A DNA stretch of 64,000 nt, taken from assembly GCA_900660155.1 (NCBI GenBank), contig CABFPE010000228.1, positions 417,150 to 481,149 on the forward strand, read 5' to 3'. A program made the position numbers and the translations under genes. A model generated the notes under the pieces. It did not search any database. It was not told the origin of the DNA and worked only from the letters and a program-made list of their open reading frames with translations. Source of the DNA: Hofstenia miamia (taxonomy: Eukaryota > Xenacoelomorpha > Acoela > Hofsteniidae). Shown in pieces: positions 1 to 13,452 of this stretch (the first letter of the stretch is position 1; every line of letters begins with the position of its first letter).

Positions 1-1083
1 TCTATGGAGCCATGGAATCCGCAGCACTTTTTGGGATTCTATCAAGGATGCCAAGATTAATTACCCTGTTACAATCAGAACAGCTTCCCTTTGGAACAAG
101 TCCAGCTTTGCTGGTTGGAAAATAATGTTGAGAAGAACAACCTTCTCTGCATCTCACTGCCTTGTTTGATGACACCACTAATTCTGCCGTCATTGAGAGT
201 GTGTGGGGGAAAGAAGAAAGTCTCTGTCAATCTCACAGACCACATTAACTACATCTTTACCGCCTCTGAAGTTAACAGATCTATGCAGACTAAGGAGTAT
301 AAGGATACCCGCAACACTTTGAAGGTGGCAACCCTGAATGCATATACATTGACGGAAAACTAAATATCAAGGATATTTTCAGAAGGGCCAGCCTATCTCT
401 ACTCAACTAGAAAATATTCATTGAACCATCAATTTGCTAGACCCTCATGTTGTCATTCTATTTCAAGCCAGAGGTGACTTGATGTGGGCTAATAAAGCCA
501 AGACTATAACCCACTATTATGATGTAACCAAGCATACAAAATTATTACCATGCTACATGCCAGCATAACTGTCCCCAAAGAAATGATGCTGCAACAAGTA
601 AATGAGTATTGCTTGCTCTTCATCAACCATGCTACCCGTATGGGATCTCTCAGGGACGTTTTCCTTCATTTTTATCCCGATACCAAAATTAGTGTGGAAG
701 GTGCGCACACCTCAGACACCAACGCCTTGATGATGCTCCTTATTGCCCTCAAGGGACTTTGTCTTTATGAGTGTTTCTATGATACCTTCACTCAGAGGTT
801 AAACATGTTGCAAAGAAACTGTCCTATTAGTTCAAGGCTTTCAGAGCTCAAATATTTTAGATTACGCAGTGAAACTGTCACTCAACAGGAAGCATTAATG
901 CAGGTCACCAGGCAGCCCCATTACACAGAAGTTTCATCCTGGGATGACATATTGGCCACAGAGATGATCAAAGAAGCCCAAAAAGTTGAGTGGTCCTACC
1001 GTCCAACTGTTACCTCAGCCTTAACCGTGCAATGGGGGGGGGCATGTAGAGTCACTCAGGGCCTATTTTTATTTTCATTTTAA
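1..1083 (+). other. Coding-like block, unrecognised (ORFs at 91-363 and 550-1083)
   Basis: Base composition here is more balanced than in the following 8 kb. The frame at 550-1083 stays open for 177 codons, with motifs such as SWDDILATEMIKEAQKVEW and LLIALKGLCLYECFYD. The frame at 91-363 ends NTLKVATLNAYTLTEN, which faintly recalls the start of a LINE endonuclease. The block runs off the left edge. It may be a decayed mobile element or an exon fragment; no function is assigned. Confidence 0.25.
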
Positions 1084-1539
1084 TTTACAGGCACTCTCAA
1101 ATTAATTCGGTGCTATTTTGTTAATGAATTGTTAATTTTGTTAATTTGTGATTATTTTGAACCTCAAATATACTATGTCATTGGCATACACGAATATGTG
1201 GTAACTACACATTATTTACTATATTATTACATGAGCTGAGAAGATAAACCTGGAGATAAATTATTTGTATTAAGATAGAAATTACAACTTGAGACACACA
1301 ATTAGCACCTTGGATTTGTAAGGATGGATTCAAATGGCTTGGCTTCGGCAAGATGCTGTGTGAATTGGTCGCTACTTTAACCGAATTGGAATTACTTTTT
1401 TCTACAATGAAATTGGCGATTTACCAATCTTCAATTGTTTTGTTAGAGCACGGGATGCTCTCAGCGATGGTAATCTTCTGCAACCTTTATACTGCTTGAG
1501 CTGCTAGACGCACCCCGCAATTCTACACTATTGATAGGA

Positions 1540-2700
1540 GTATAGCCAACTCAATAATAGCAGATGAATGTGCCAACAAACTAGGATTTAAAAAAGAAGA
1601 CCTTATAAATCACACAATAGATTGATAAATGCATAAGAAGAATACATAGACACAAAAGGCATGATAGAAATCATGAATGTGAATTGCAAATACAACATTC
1701 AAGCAGTTGCTAACAGTAGTGGACACTCACAAAAACATACTGCCATACAAAGTAATAATAGATGAAATTTCAAATAAAAGACAAAACTATTAAAGTACAG
1801 GAAAAACAAACCAAAATAGAAGAAAAGGGAAAGAAAAAAACTAGAAGAAGACATAAAAGTGTTTCTGCAATAAGAAATGGGAAAGTAAAAATACCTATAC
1901 TAAATAGAACAAACAGAAATTTCAGCATGAAAATGTCAAATATACAACAAATATAACAAATCAAACATAAGAAGATTACACAGATAGGAATGGATGTACT
2001 ACATCTTCACTTTTTAGCTAGAAGCAGGAAAATGGAAAATGCATATGCTAAAGTATCCCTCAGGTCATGTGATGAAGTAATATTGAAGTACCTGAAAACC
2101 AACACAAAAATTGCAAACATACTATTAGTGATTGATATACAAATGTGACCAAAAGTCAACACAATGTTTAGCTACCCAGAACACATGAATATTAGAATGG
2201 CAAGAACATACTTCAGAAGAATTTCCCATGACAAATTCACACTAGAGGAAGCATATAAGCTATTGATCAAGAGACATGTGATAGCAAAATTAGACCAAGT
2301 GAACTTAGAAACAGAGAACCTCTTTATAATACACTTCTTAAAAGATGTGGAATACCCTAAAAAATCTAACAAAAGTGATAGATAAAGCAATGATGACATC
2401 AAACATAGAGAAGATATAGCTTATCTTAATAAGTAGAAGAGAGAAGACAGCCCCACTTAAAAATGTACAAGGCATGGTGGAAAGAACACAAAGTATTTTC
2501 ACAATAGACAACAGCCACATAACACAAACCATATCAAGGCTAATAGAGATAGAACTTACTAAATATTGGTTGAATCAATAATGGCTGTCAACATGTACAT
2601 ACAAGGCCAGACAATGGAAAAAATGGGGTGCATAGAAGAACTAGAGCATATAATGGATGTAAATAGCAGAATTCTTGCAATTCATACTCAATAAACTATG
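1540..2700 (+). pseudogene. Decayed coding-like stretch, family unknown
   Basis: The plus frames contain protein-like pieces interrupted by stops: ADECANKLGFKKEDLINH near 1562, VVDTHKNILPYKVIIDE near 1720, and the 73-codon frame 2164-2385 with MFSYPEHMNIRMARTYF and LEEAYKLLIKRHVIAKLDQ. The residue mix looks coding rather than random AT, but I cannot place the family. Confidence 0.25.
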
Positions 2701-2720
2701 CATGGAATTTAATAACTATT

Positions 2721-5700
2721 TATATACTTATAAACTGTTTAACTATCTAATGAATTGTTAATCTGATGCCCTTTTATCAATAAAAAATCTTGTATCACTT
2801 GTGATCAAAGCAGAAGAGATGAACATATATATGTTTATTGATTGTTAAATATTGTTTAATTTACTAAACAAGGAAACAAGGTTAATATCTATTGTATCTA
2901 TTGCTTGTTTACACTGAAACATTACATGATGTAATTCCAACCCATTTACAATGAGATGCATTTCTGGGTTCAATGATATACAAGGTAACCCCAGATTCAA
3001 TGTAGAGAAATGCACTGGGAATTAATTAAAATGATGTCATATAGAACTGCTTTGCATGGATACATTTGTTTTTTGGTTTTGTGTAATAATAGAAGTAAGA
3101 AACAAATGAATTCAAAAAACATTCATTGTTTCACTTTAAAGATGGAAAAAGAATTCTTGAAGAAAAAGCACTATGAGTTCATTGTGAAAATACTTGAAAA
3201 ATATCTATTGAAACAAAAGTTACTAGCAATAATCTGTAAATGAATTAATCCAATAAAATAAGTTTGTGAATAAATAAGGCATTACCACACACACAGTAAT
3301 TGAACAATACATCAAACATATTTAACAAAAAGAAGCATCAGTTGGTTTTTGCTATTACAAAATAATTCAATTTCAGGTTACATGGACTCAAGTGTTAAGT
3401 GATATGACTTATATTAGCATGACATTAAATTAACAAATAATGATTTCAAGAAACATTAATTGTTACATAAAGACAAAAAATCACTCTCAAGGAAAAGCAC
3501 TGAGATGTGGACACTAAAACTGCTTTGAACAATATGATATATAAATTACAACAGCAATCTGAAAAAGCATTACACACCCTTGAAAAATGTGCTATGAAAT
3601 AAATGTTGAGAGGATAGGATATTTACAATTGCAGTGATGCTAAACTAGCAAGTAGCAAACAAATGATTTCATGAAACAACCATTTACCGAAAAACATTCT
3701 CAAATAGAAGCAGTGAAATCTATATGACATTTAAGACCTTTCAAAAAATATATAAGAAAAAATGTCTTGGACATTTATGGATAGGCATTTATGAACATTT
3801 TCAGAAACAGTGTAAAAATAAATTGAAATAACATGCTATAAATAAAAAAAATTAATAAACTCTAGTATTGGTTTAATAGAATTTTAAGTTAACCACTGAA
3901 GCGTCAAGAAAATGCATTTATTCTTCAAAAATATTTTAAAATCATTCTTGAACAAATTACATTATGTAATTGATTGAAATATAAATTTGTAATCATTCTA
4001 TAAAAATATAGCATAAAACAAACATTACTACAACTGCTATACACATTTTCTTGAAGAAATAAATTTAAAGTGAATGACATTCTCCACCATAAAGTTTAAC
4101 AAACAGATTGAATTAGAAAGTGGCTAATCACTACGTCAATGTAATATGAGCAAATGTGAATTTCTTAGTGAAATGCATTCTTGACATTTCCAAATGCAAA
4201 ATATTATTATGAAGAGTGATATACATGTATAATTATAATAAAGAAACACTAATAAAGATAATTGCTTACTATAATTAAAAGCAAAGCAAATTTTGATAGC
4301 AAATTCAAGTAAATAATAAGAGAACAAAGAAATGAAATGTCAGCCAATCAAATTTGAATTTAAGAAGGTTGGTCAATGCATTATCTCATGACTGTCAAAA
4401 ATAATCTTGCAAGAGTCATAAATGTTTAAAATTAGTTTAATTGGCATTTTATTTAAGAGATATCTAGTTAAATATTAATAATATGGGATAAACATTGAAA
4501 TAAAATTTCAGTTCCTTTCCACATTGTAATTTTTTAAATTTTTAAATATTAATTTCAATCAATTACCTAAACTCCAATAAGTATAATGTGTATGATAAGG
4601 GGTCATTTTAAGCATTTGAAAAATTTAATTACATGAAAACTGAGATATAAGCATTTACTATTACTCCAATAAATAACTCAATATGACATTACAATAGGTT
4701 TTTCCATATTTATTTTCACTGTTTATATACAATGTTGTAATATTTTTCTTTCCACCACACCCATTTTGTTTTAATGTGATTTTTATGCATTAATTGCTTA
4801 TTCTCCTATGCCAATTGTGTAATATTTCTATTTTACCAAACACGTTTATGTTTTAATTGATTTTATATGTTTTGATGGTTTATTTGCCTATATATGTTGA
4901 TTTAATATTGATCTAATATGACTTTTCACCAACTGGGCTTACTTTTTGACAAATTATATAGGACTTGGTTGTTATCAAATGTCAATAGATATTTTATTTT
5001 GGAATGGTTATTATCATTTTCATTACTTATGGTTTAGGTCCATGGTAATAATAGGCCTCCTGGGGAATGCCAGCCACATTAAATAAATGGCTTAACGCAT
5101 TTCTGATGGCCACCTCCTGGGTGAATGTGGAAGTGCCATCATATTTTAGGTGAGGATGGAAATTTGGAGATTGCACAATACTGAACTACATCACTCAGAG
5201 CATTTGTGTAATGTATGCTTTTACATTTAGTGCAAATTATACTTTGCATAATCTATATTGTTGATTAATATTAATGCATGTTGAAATGTTAGACCCAAGT
5301 GTTGGCTTTTACATCAAAGAATTATTTTCCTTAATACAGAGTGTTGCATGTTTTAAACATTGTTACAATGAATATTTCATACTATATTAACAAAGGTAAA
5401 TACATCAGTTTGCCTAAAAATAATTCTCATCAAAAAATTATTATGCTCAATTTAATATTGTCAAAAACATTTCGTCACTAGATGGCGTCCAATAGAATTA
5501 CTTCATTTCCATATGGCAAATAGCCACAGGTGTTACGAGAACTTCAGGGTGTTCCAATGGTAAGGGGTCATGCCTGTCTCTTACTACTCACAACCCAGTA
5601 GTATCAGTGGCAGAAGCGTATTCTCTTTATGAGTGAGCTGTGTGCCACACCCCTAACCAGCATTTTTATGATTTTACAGTGTTTTTCCTATTGCTTATTT

Positions 5701-6083
5701 GGGAACTGAGTAAATTTAATACCACATCAAACTGATTTTTACACTATATTGTTATAAATAGTAAGATGGGATTAAATATAAATACTCAATCAAATTGAGT
5801 TGCCAATTTAATAACGCATTACTTTCAGTACTTTCTTATAAAACCTGTGCTTAAATTACAATTTTGGTAAAATTACAGCTTTTTGATTGTTTTGTTCCAC
5901 AATCTATAAATTGGTTTAATTTGCTAGTATATGTATTATCTTGTTTAGCACATATCAATGATAAACTGAAATATTCTAGTTACTTTCAATTGTAAACGTC
6001 ACAATAGGCTAGGTATTACGACATCCACACTTCAATATGCAAGGTGTGTGTTCATGTTAACACACACTATGAAATTAAGCGTA
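2721..6083. other. AT-rich region, nothing coding recognised
   Basis: No long open frame with protein-like composition is seen. A small frame at 3010-3243 has AT-driven composition. Short direct and inverted words occur, including a GTGTGTGTTCATG / TTAACACACAC pair near 6045-6068. Confidence 0.5.
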
Positions 6084-6278
6084 ATACCCAGTTTACACGT
6101 GACATGAGACATGCATGCCTTGTGTTTTCAATGAGCAAATGTCACGACTAAACACCCAAAACACGTGACATTCTCTACTTGAGTGGTTGAATGTCGCGTG
6201 TTTTGGGTGTTTAGACGTGACATTCGCTCATTGAAAACACAAGACATGCATGTCTCATGTCACGTGTAAAGGGGTATA
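6084..6278. mobile_element. Hairpin (foldback) element, about 195 bp
   Basis: The left arm 6084-6173 and right arm 6189-6278 are inverted copies of about 90 bp with only a few mismatches and a loop of about 15 bp. The arms begin near ATACCC and include CACGTGACATGAGACATGCA and CTAAACACCCAAAACACG. It is a non-coding foldback MITE. No convincing target duplication was found. Confidence 0.8.
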
Positions 6279-6734
6279 ATCGTTTGTCGCCAAACGTTAT
6301 AGATTGGTTGAGGACATTAAACTAGATTATTTGACTGCGTGTGCTAATGATCACTGCACCTTGAATGAGAAATCAAACTTCTCACCACTTTCAGTTAATT
6401 CCTCGCCAAGCAAACATCAATCAAAATAGAGAAACATTTTCTGCATGTCCATACATTGGCTGTGGTGTTAAGCTAAAACAAATGCTTGGAGTGGACTTTG
6501 TCTACTTTATTAGACTATTTTAGTGGCTGAAGCAGTTATTAGCAGTAAACCAGACAAGCTCACACTGTGTCATGTGCACAACACGCAGCCCTGGTTGAAC
6601 GTGTTTATGAGCCTGCAAAGGAGGGCTCAGCAATTATAGACAAAACCGGTGGAATATGAATATTTACGGCCAACAAAAAACAGTTTCTTAGTCCGCCTTC
6701 ATAATGACTGCATACGGTACGGTTAGCTGGGTCG

Positions 6735-8025
6735 CAGAAATGGAATCAGATCAAATCTTCATTTTGAAAAACTTCGGATCCAAAAATTTTTAAAACTTGT
6801 GTATTTGTAGATTTTATAAATTATGCAAATTTTTACATTTAATCCTAATTTAATAAACTCAATCTAAGTGAAATTTTGTAATTGAATTTTATTGTTCATT
6901 CAACTGGTTCCGTGTTATTCTTTCCAACAACTTATAAAATTGGTGACCAATACCTCAAATCTGAAAATGCGATTCATGTTAGCCATCACAATGATAAAAT
7001 AGTAAAGCTACCAAAAACATTTGTACAAACTTGCAAATGGAAAAGAAGAATTCTGAAAAAGATTCTCTCTAATATGTATGTCAAAGAAAAAGCACAGAAC
7101 ACAGAGAAGCAAGTGGAATACCTTAGATTTTGCAAACCCTGCAAAATGTAAAAATACTAATATAATTTGGGATGCTTTTCAATCAAAAATCTCATTTAAA
7201 TATGCACTCTAAGCAACTTGCAATGCCAAGATCAACTTAGTACCCAGAAGGTTTGTCATTATTATAATCAGGAATACAAAAATGTTTATGGAACCATACT
7301 GTCAGCATACTATTAATAGGGTGTGAATTTATTTAATGTTGCTGCTATGTAATTCAAAAATTTTTATCCAAGTTAGTATCCAATTTCAGTAAAATTTAAA
7401 ATTTATATTTAAATCTCAAATTTTGTTTGAAAAATTAATTTTTCAATCACGGATTTTAATACACTCTACAACAATTTTTTTAATGTCTTGCAATATAAAT
7501 TTTAGGGTTGTTCTTAATTTGCCATTATTTGTACTATTCTTGTTTTCATTGCCTTACCTGCAATTTTGAAGTAAATTTATCTTGTTTGAAACAACTTCAA
7601 TTCATATTGACATTGCAAAATGGTTATTTTTGAATTTGGACATAAAAAATTAATACGGGAGGTAATACTATAAGAAACTCAACAATTTTAACTCTATAAA
7701 CATATTATAATTATAGTTGATGACAAATTTAGGAACTAGATTATTACAAAGCTTACAAATAAGTTGATTTTCATGCATTATTTCGTAAGTATATGTCTAT
7801 TTTTTATCTCAAGATAGTGTTGAAGGACTTAAAATTTTCTATTCGCATTTAAAAGAAACATAAATATATTTTAAGTCCATGATTATTTATTGCTAGAATA
7901 CTTATTTAAATTCGGATCCGTTTCGGATTGAAAACTAAAATATTTTAAAAGTTCAGATCGGATCCGGATCATGAAGTTTCGGATCCTTTCCGGATCTTAA
8001 AATGTTGAATCCGATTCCATCTCTG
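6735..8025. mobile_element. hAT-like element with GGATCC-rich ends, about 1.3 kb
   Basis: The left end CAGAAATGGAATCAGATC matches the inverted right end CAGAGATGGAATCGGATT, and hAT ends often begin CAG-G/A-GATG. Subterminal GGATCC/CCGGATC words recur near 6776 and 7912-7995. A small frame at 6882-7151 lies inside but has no transposase motif. Expected 8-bp target duplications do not match (CTGGGTCG versus GTGGATTA), so the ends may come from different copies or have decayed. Confidence 0.5.
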
Positions 8026-9824
8026 GTGGATTATCTATTTCTGCTTCCATGCCAAATACAGAGGTTCGAAAATAAGAGCAAACGAGTCTTGGTCTTGGTT
8101 GAAATTGAAAAGTTGGTCTGATCACTTACTGGTCCTGTCTGATGTTTTAATATTTCGTGATGTTTTTAAATAAACTAAGGTAGCCATTTCAAATATCTTA
8201 CTTGAAATCTGATTTTAAGAAATATTCATTTGAATCATATTTTACGTTAATGTAGAGTATTTACAAAATTATGCATTGAATCATGTAATGGATGGCTTCA
8301 AGTTAAAGCAATTACTGCACTGATCTCCAATGTAAATTTTGAAACTTTCAATTTAGTATTGACGTATTTTTATTTAAATAAAATGACAAAACCAAACCGA
8401 ACCACTAGCAACTCAGCACCGCAAACTAAGCAAACTGGTCCACGCTCCGCCACTGATCAGTGGTATTAATGCGTTCTCTGTATGCAAATTGGTTGAATGA
8501 AATGATATCATAACTATTTAAGTAGAAGACTTTGATTTTTTATACTCGATATTAGCCTATAATTTCCAAAAATATTTTTTAAATACTTTTAATGATAAAC
8601 GGAGCTACTTTGCTTAGACAATTTTTTACAACCATTTCTCATATCCATCAAATAAAAATGTTATAATTTTTTAGCTAAAATCATTTTTTTAAATTTAACA
8701 ATGTTATGCTTTCTAATAGTTATGATGAAATATTCAGTTGTAGCATTGAGATTCATCAGACATTCTGCTTTATATTTTGACTCACTAGTACCCTAAACCT
8801 ATACCCAACCAAATTATATTTTGATGATTTGTATTGAATTCCTGAAAATTTATAAAAATTTTAATAATAATGCACGCTCACGAAAATTATTTATTGTATA
8901 TTATTTTCACCACATTTCTCATAATTTAAATCATTATTCATTGTAAAAACAATGCTTAATTCAGTTTAAAAGTCAAAACAAAAGCAAAATTTACAAAATT
9001 GTGACTTGGAAATTGAAGCCGTGGCCGTAGTCGGCCCTATACCGTGAATTTCAGCTGGCAGAGGCTAAGGCCGCAAAACACCAGACCTGGGTCTGCACCT
9101 TATTCTTAGAAGTGCGACTGCTAATTCTGGATTAAGCATGAGAATTCTATCGTAGCCCTGGCGCACAGAGCATGGGTGGAACTTGTTGACAAAAATAGCA
9201 GCCCAACCAACACTTCATAATTTTTATGCCAGTTAACAGGCCGGTCGACCTGTGATAGTCTTAGGGATATAAACCTGATCGGTATACGACGGGAAATATA
9301 TCCTATCTTCAAAAATTGATTAGCTCACACCTGAGCTTGTTAGTGTTTTATATATGGGTACAGAGATGAATATATTGAAAAAACAATTAATTGTGTTAAT
9401 AAAGAAACAGATTGTCGTAAATATGTACAAATTCATTAATATAAATGGTTCTTCATTAGTTCCTTGAGGACAACAATTGATTGCACTAAGTCGCTTTGTC
9501 CTATGACCTACTACAGATACGGCCACATATGTTGCAGATACCTCTCAAATCGAGATATTTAAGTTTTTACTTAAAGTTATTCAGCATTCATGATGTCTCT
9601 AATAAATTATGCCTGTTTGTGTTGTAGTTATGATACCAAATGATACAGTGGTATATTTGTTGCCAAAATGAAATGTTTGTGTATTATTTCTCTTCGGTGT
9701 TAACTGTTATTAATTGTTAATTCCCAATATAGATAAATGAGTTGAGGCAGGTTTTTAGTGGTCTGTGAGAAGTAATTGTATAAGAGATAATCTTGGCTTG
9801 TAGATCATTATTAATTGAAGATAT
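8026..9824. other. Intergenic region, no gene recognised
   Basis: AT-rich, with a GC-richer patch at about 9018-9130 (GCCGTGGCCGTAGTCGGCC) and another at 9150-9300, perhaps worn repeat copies. The minus frames at 9121-9312 and 9320-9526 look non-coding. Confidence 0.4.
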
Positions 9825-9830
9825 AGTTTT

Positions 9831-10082
9831 TTGGAAAAATACCTGTGTCTGAAGACGCCCTCCTGCTACGAAAATATACTATTGCATGATTTGGACTCTC
9901 ATTCTGTTGAAATTCAAGAGAGTATTTTAGATGATGACAGTCTTGAAGTTTCAACTTATATTGTTGGATATATTAGCAGGAAATTGGAGAAACAATCAGA
10001 ATACCCTATCTGCATGAGTGAGGGCTCCCATCACTTGCTCCTACTAAATGCTAAAGCTAGATCTGGTCCAGAAGCCTGGTAA
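9831..10082 (+). pseudogene. P-element/THAP9-like transposase remnant, left part
   Basis: The frame contains DDDSLEVSTYIVGYISRKLE then EYPICMSEG. P-element and THAP9-type transposases carry a related Y-I-A-G-Y-x-x-x-K-L segment followed by a Cys motif near the C terminus. The frame is cut right after by the 3' end of a minus-strand LINE. The matching downstream part is found beyond that LINE (13055-13330 and its copy at 14451-14645). Upstream catalytic parts are not visible. Confidence 0.42.
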
Positions 10083-10084
10083 GA

Positions 10085-13050
10085 AAATCGCCACAATTCG
10101 AAAGGGTTGAATACAGGTTTGGCCCCATCAACGCCCTCTATTGACAGCAAAGGCCTTTGAGCTTCCTGTTTTGCCTGTCTCTACCTGCTCTAAAAGTTTG
10201 GGGAGACAGGCCTTTACTCTTGTATGACTTGTATCAGCCCTCTGCTATACACTTCCAGCAATCAGCATCCGCTTCCTTATTAGAGATCTGCATACGGTCA
10301 TCCTTGACATGAAGATTGAGAGCTTTCTGCTCTGAAAATATATGCTCACACTCCATGCACCATAGGTGTATAGTACTGGCAAGTGTACGCTTTGGCACAG
10401 TTGCAAAGACCGCCGAAGAAAATTTCTGTTGGATCAAATCCATGTCACCTTTGATCAGACCTGCAATTTTGTGAATTACATCACTTCCATTTTTATTCCT
10501 AAAGCATGATGTAGTCAAAGTGGAAAACATCTGAGACTCCCCCAGAGTAACATCCATTAACCACTGTACATCAAATACCAACTGCTTTCCCCAGCTCTGA
10601 CTTCTGTGTGCCCTCAAGGTGTGGCAATTACCTTTGGGAACTATTGATGCCTTAGTCATTACTAATTCAAGGGGCTTGCAAAAACGCAAGGGGCTGAGAA
10701 CTAGTTATGTTTTTAGTGTAGCACTTATGTGCTATTATTGTGCGCACTTGTTGGAAAAGCATAAGTCCATGCACTTTGTCCTTGGTTAAGATATCCCAAA
10801 ATGAGACACCACAAAGGACCCTTTTACATGTATTTATGGAGGTCTCAAGCATCTCCAGCTCTTTAGCAGTTTCTGCACACGTCTCACATGCATAGGACAG
10901 AGTGGGTTCCATAACGCCAGGTAAGAGTGCTTTGTCAAATCCATTCTGACCTACTACTCACTGAAAAGACAGAGATCATCCACATATTCAATATGATTAA
11001 TTTCCATTTCCCCTTTTTCAAAGAAAGAGTTAAATACATTACCTTTGGGGGTTCAGTAGAGTCCCTCTCAGATCAGATAGTGGAAAAGGAGGTTAAATAA
11101 CAGGGAATGAGCACGCACCCTCCACGTTCAAAGTGAAAACTTGCCCCTGGTTGTTCGCCTCGAATGTGTGCAACTGGTGAATCATGCAAGGGCATAACAA
11201 TCTTGATTATCCGTTTTGGTACACCATTTACTTCAAATGCCTTCTGGACGTCAATGAAACACACAAGAAGGTTTTCTTTCAATAATCTAGCAGCCTGCCG
11301 GGCTTGCCTCAGCATGTGAATAGCCTGCAAGGTAGATTTGCCTGATCTGAAACCAAGGTGAGTAGGTGGAAGCATATGTTTATTTCCCAGTAGTTGCCCC
11401 AGCCTTCTATACAGAAGTTTTGCAAAGATCTCTTCTCTGACATCTAATAGAAAAATAGTGCGGTAATTGTTAGGTTCAGACCAAGAGCCCTTTTTCTGCA
11501 AGAAGACAACTTCTGCATCACACCATTCCTTAAAACATCTCTCTATACTAAATACTTGTGCAAAGTCTTCTGTAAGGCGTTCAATAAGCTCACTGCCTCC
11601 ATATCTGAGAGCTTCCCCCTGAATTCCATTGCGACCTGGGGCTTTGTGCGGTTTTAACGAATCTATTGCCATTTGAACCTCTTTGAAGCTTGGTTTGCAG
11701 TTCAACCCCAAAACTTCAGATGCGAATAGATCCAGCTTATCAATGAATGCCTTCGTATCTGCGTCCTTAGCAGACTCTTTAAACACCTTTGAGAAGTGCT
11801 TAATGAACTCAATTGGCTTAGGCCTGGCTTTGTCAGGCAGCCCATCATGTTTCACTCTAACGATCTCTTGAATACATCTCTTGATGCCGCTTCATCAAGA
11901 GTGTCCAAAGCTTCCATAAGGATGGCCAGTTTACGCCGCCTGATGCAGTTTTTCACTGCCCTTGCCGCTCTGAAAAAATTCCTTTGGCTGTTATTGTCTT
12001 TGCAACTTAAGAACACACGTTTCATTGCATGCTTGTGTTCAAACGCCGCCTTAATCTGCTCACACTCATAGACTGGGTCTACTTTCGGAATTGGATAATT
12101 CTGAGAAAGGGTTTTTAGTTCACTGTGCATTTGTTGACCATATGTTCATATCCCTGCTGTGCATTTGTCAAAAGCTGCCTAAGACTTGCTTCATAAGCAT
12201 CCCTTACAAATGGGAATTGCAGGAGAGACCACTGGAGTTGCGTGCCTGTAGGTTGTCGACTGTTCCCACTGCAGCAATCCCCAAGACTCTTACTGTGCCC
12301 TCTGCAGTTTCTGGTAAGAGACAGGAGTTCCATGATCATCATGTCATTGTCCGATTCAAGTTTAATAAGTCTCCAAGCTCTGACATGCCTAATACTCTTC
12401 AGTATTTTACTTGGAACTATAAAATAGTCCAATAATGCCTGCTTACCTGTACCTGGATGCGTCCAGGAGGTACTGTGCACCTACTTGTACCTGAAGAACG
12501 TATTTGCCAGAGCTATCTTCCAGCCAACCAAGAAATGTAGCCGAGTATCACCATTTGATGAATTATGATCTGCAATAGCAAAGTTTCCAATCACTCCAGG
12601 GATAGAGTTCATGGGTTTGTCTATTCTTCATTTAAAGTTCCCTGACTTCTTGATTGGTATTCAGATATGACCTTATTGAAATTGCTGTAGAACTCAGCAA
12701 GGAATTTCTTAGTGAAGTTGCATTCAGTTGGCACGTAGGCAACAATGAAGTCACGTATCCCTGAAAATAGCCCACTTTTGAAAAACAGCCTTGCCATTCT
12801 AAGGAAGACGGGATGAAAGCTGGGTTTATTATTAGCTAGCCAATTACTAACTAAGAAACCAACTCCATCCCTTGCTTTTATGCTGTGACCGATACTGTAA
12901 AGACAGTATCCATGTGCCCACTTGTCCTTGGGGCACCCTTATTCTCTTTGCTTTTTTTCTCGTTCCCACTTCAGGTGTCCAACCGTCACTCCGTCCAAAG
13001 TTAGCACTTCAAATGGCCATCCAGGTCCCGCCACCAGGAAGCAGTCAATT
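10085..13050 (-). mobile_element. RTE-like non-LTR retrotransposon (LINE-A), broken
   Basis: Read on the minus strand. Endonuclease pieces: GHSTKARDGVGFLVSNW, then SWTHPGTGKQALLDYFIV, ending ESDNDMMIMELL (12115-12950). Reverse transcriptase (11073-11855): HKAPGRNGIQGEALRYGG, NYRTIFLL, HLGFRSGKSTLQAIHMLRQ and FIDVQKAFE. The catalytic box is YVDD at 10975-10986 in another frame. C-terminal part: LSYACETCAETAKELEMLET (10667-10912) and a zinc-finger-like CMECEHIFSEQKALNLH (10234-10689). After KAFE the domain jumps to VNGVPKRII, showing an internal deletion, and several frameshifts separate the blocks, so it is dead. It lies inside a P-like transposase remnant. Confidence 0.82.
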
Positions 13051-13054
13051 CCTC

Positions 13055-13330
13055 AGCAATGTGTTAAGCATGGTAGATCCTCATGGAACCCTCTGCAAGT
13101 GTAAATTATTTGCACCTGAAGATGACCTTCTCAACTGTAACTATTTGAAGTCCTTATTAAGAGAAGGATTAGCTGTACCTTCACTGACATTAGAATGTTT
13201 TGTCAGCAACTGCTTTGCTACATTGGACTATGTACTAAAGGTTCGAGGTATTTGCTCACAAATTTTGCAAAAACATGCTACAGCTGTCAACCTTACATGC
13301 CTCCATTCCTGTAATAAATTGCTTTTTTTA
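13055..13330 (+). pseudogene. P-element/THAP9-like transposase remnant, right part (copy 1)
   Basis: The plus frame reads DPHGTLCKCKLFAPEDDLL, then NYLKSLLREGLAVPSLTLEC and NCFATLDYVLK. The segment G-G-L-x-x-P-S followed by a helix matches the C-terminal region of P-element/THAP9 transposases. Together with 9831-10082 it flanks the oppositely oriented LINE-A, so the LINE most likely inserted into it. Confidence 0.42.
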
Positions 13331-13448
13331 TAATAGAAAGAAACTTGATAATGACTCTGTGCATAAAGATTACGTGTCAGAGTTTAAAAAATCAAAGAAG
13401 CAAAAAGTATGCTAGAGAAATTTTGCATTTTTTCTATATATATATATA

Positions 13449-13449
13449 N
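13449..13449. other. Single-N join flanked by a duplicated segment
   Basis: The N lies in a (TA)n tract. Sequence 12071 onward (GACTGGGTCTACTTTCGG) restarts at 13453, so about 1.36 kb of LINE-A endonuclease plus P-like remnant is present twice. The copies differ by point changes and indels. A stretch of about 30 bp near 12690 is absent from copy 2; about 40 bp near 14400 is absent from copy 1. These may be allelic contigs or paralogues. Confidence 0.75.
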
Positions 13450-13452
13450 ATA

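Noticed and set aside
2-193. Minus frame with LVPKGSCSDCNRVINLG resembling the zinc-binding end of SLX1-type nucleases
   Set aside because: Only one C-x2-C pair matches well, the frame is short at the window edge and the plus strand also looks coding-like.
5520-5660. Possible tRNA-derived SINE head (CCAATGGTAAGGGG)
   Set aside because: No B box and no tail repeat seen; ends cannot be defined.
6882-7151. 89-codon plus frame inside the hAT-like element
   Set aside because: No hAT transposase, BED or dimerisation motif.
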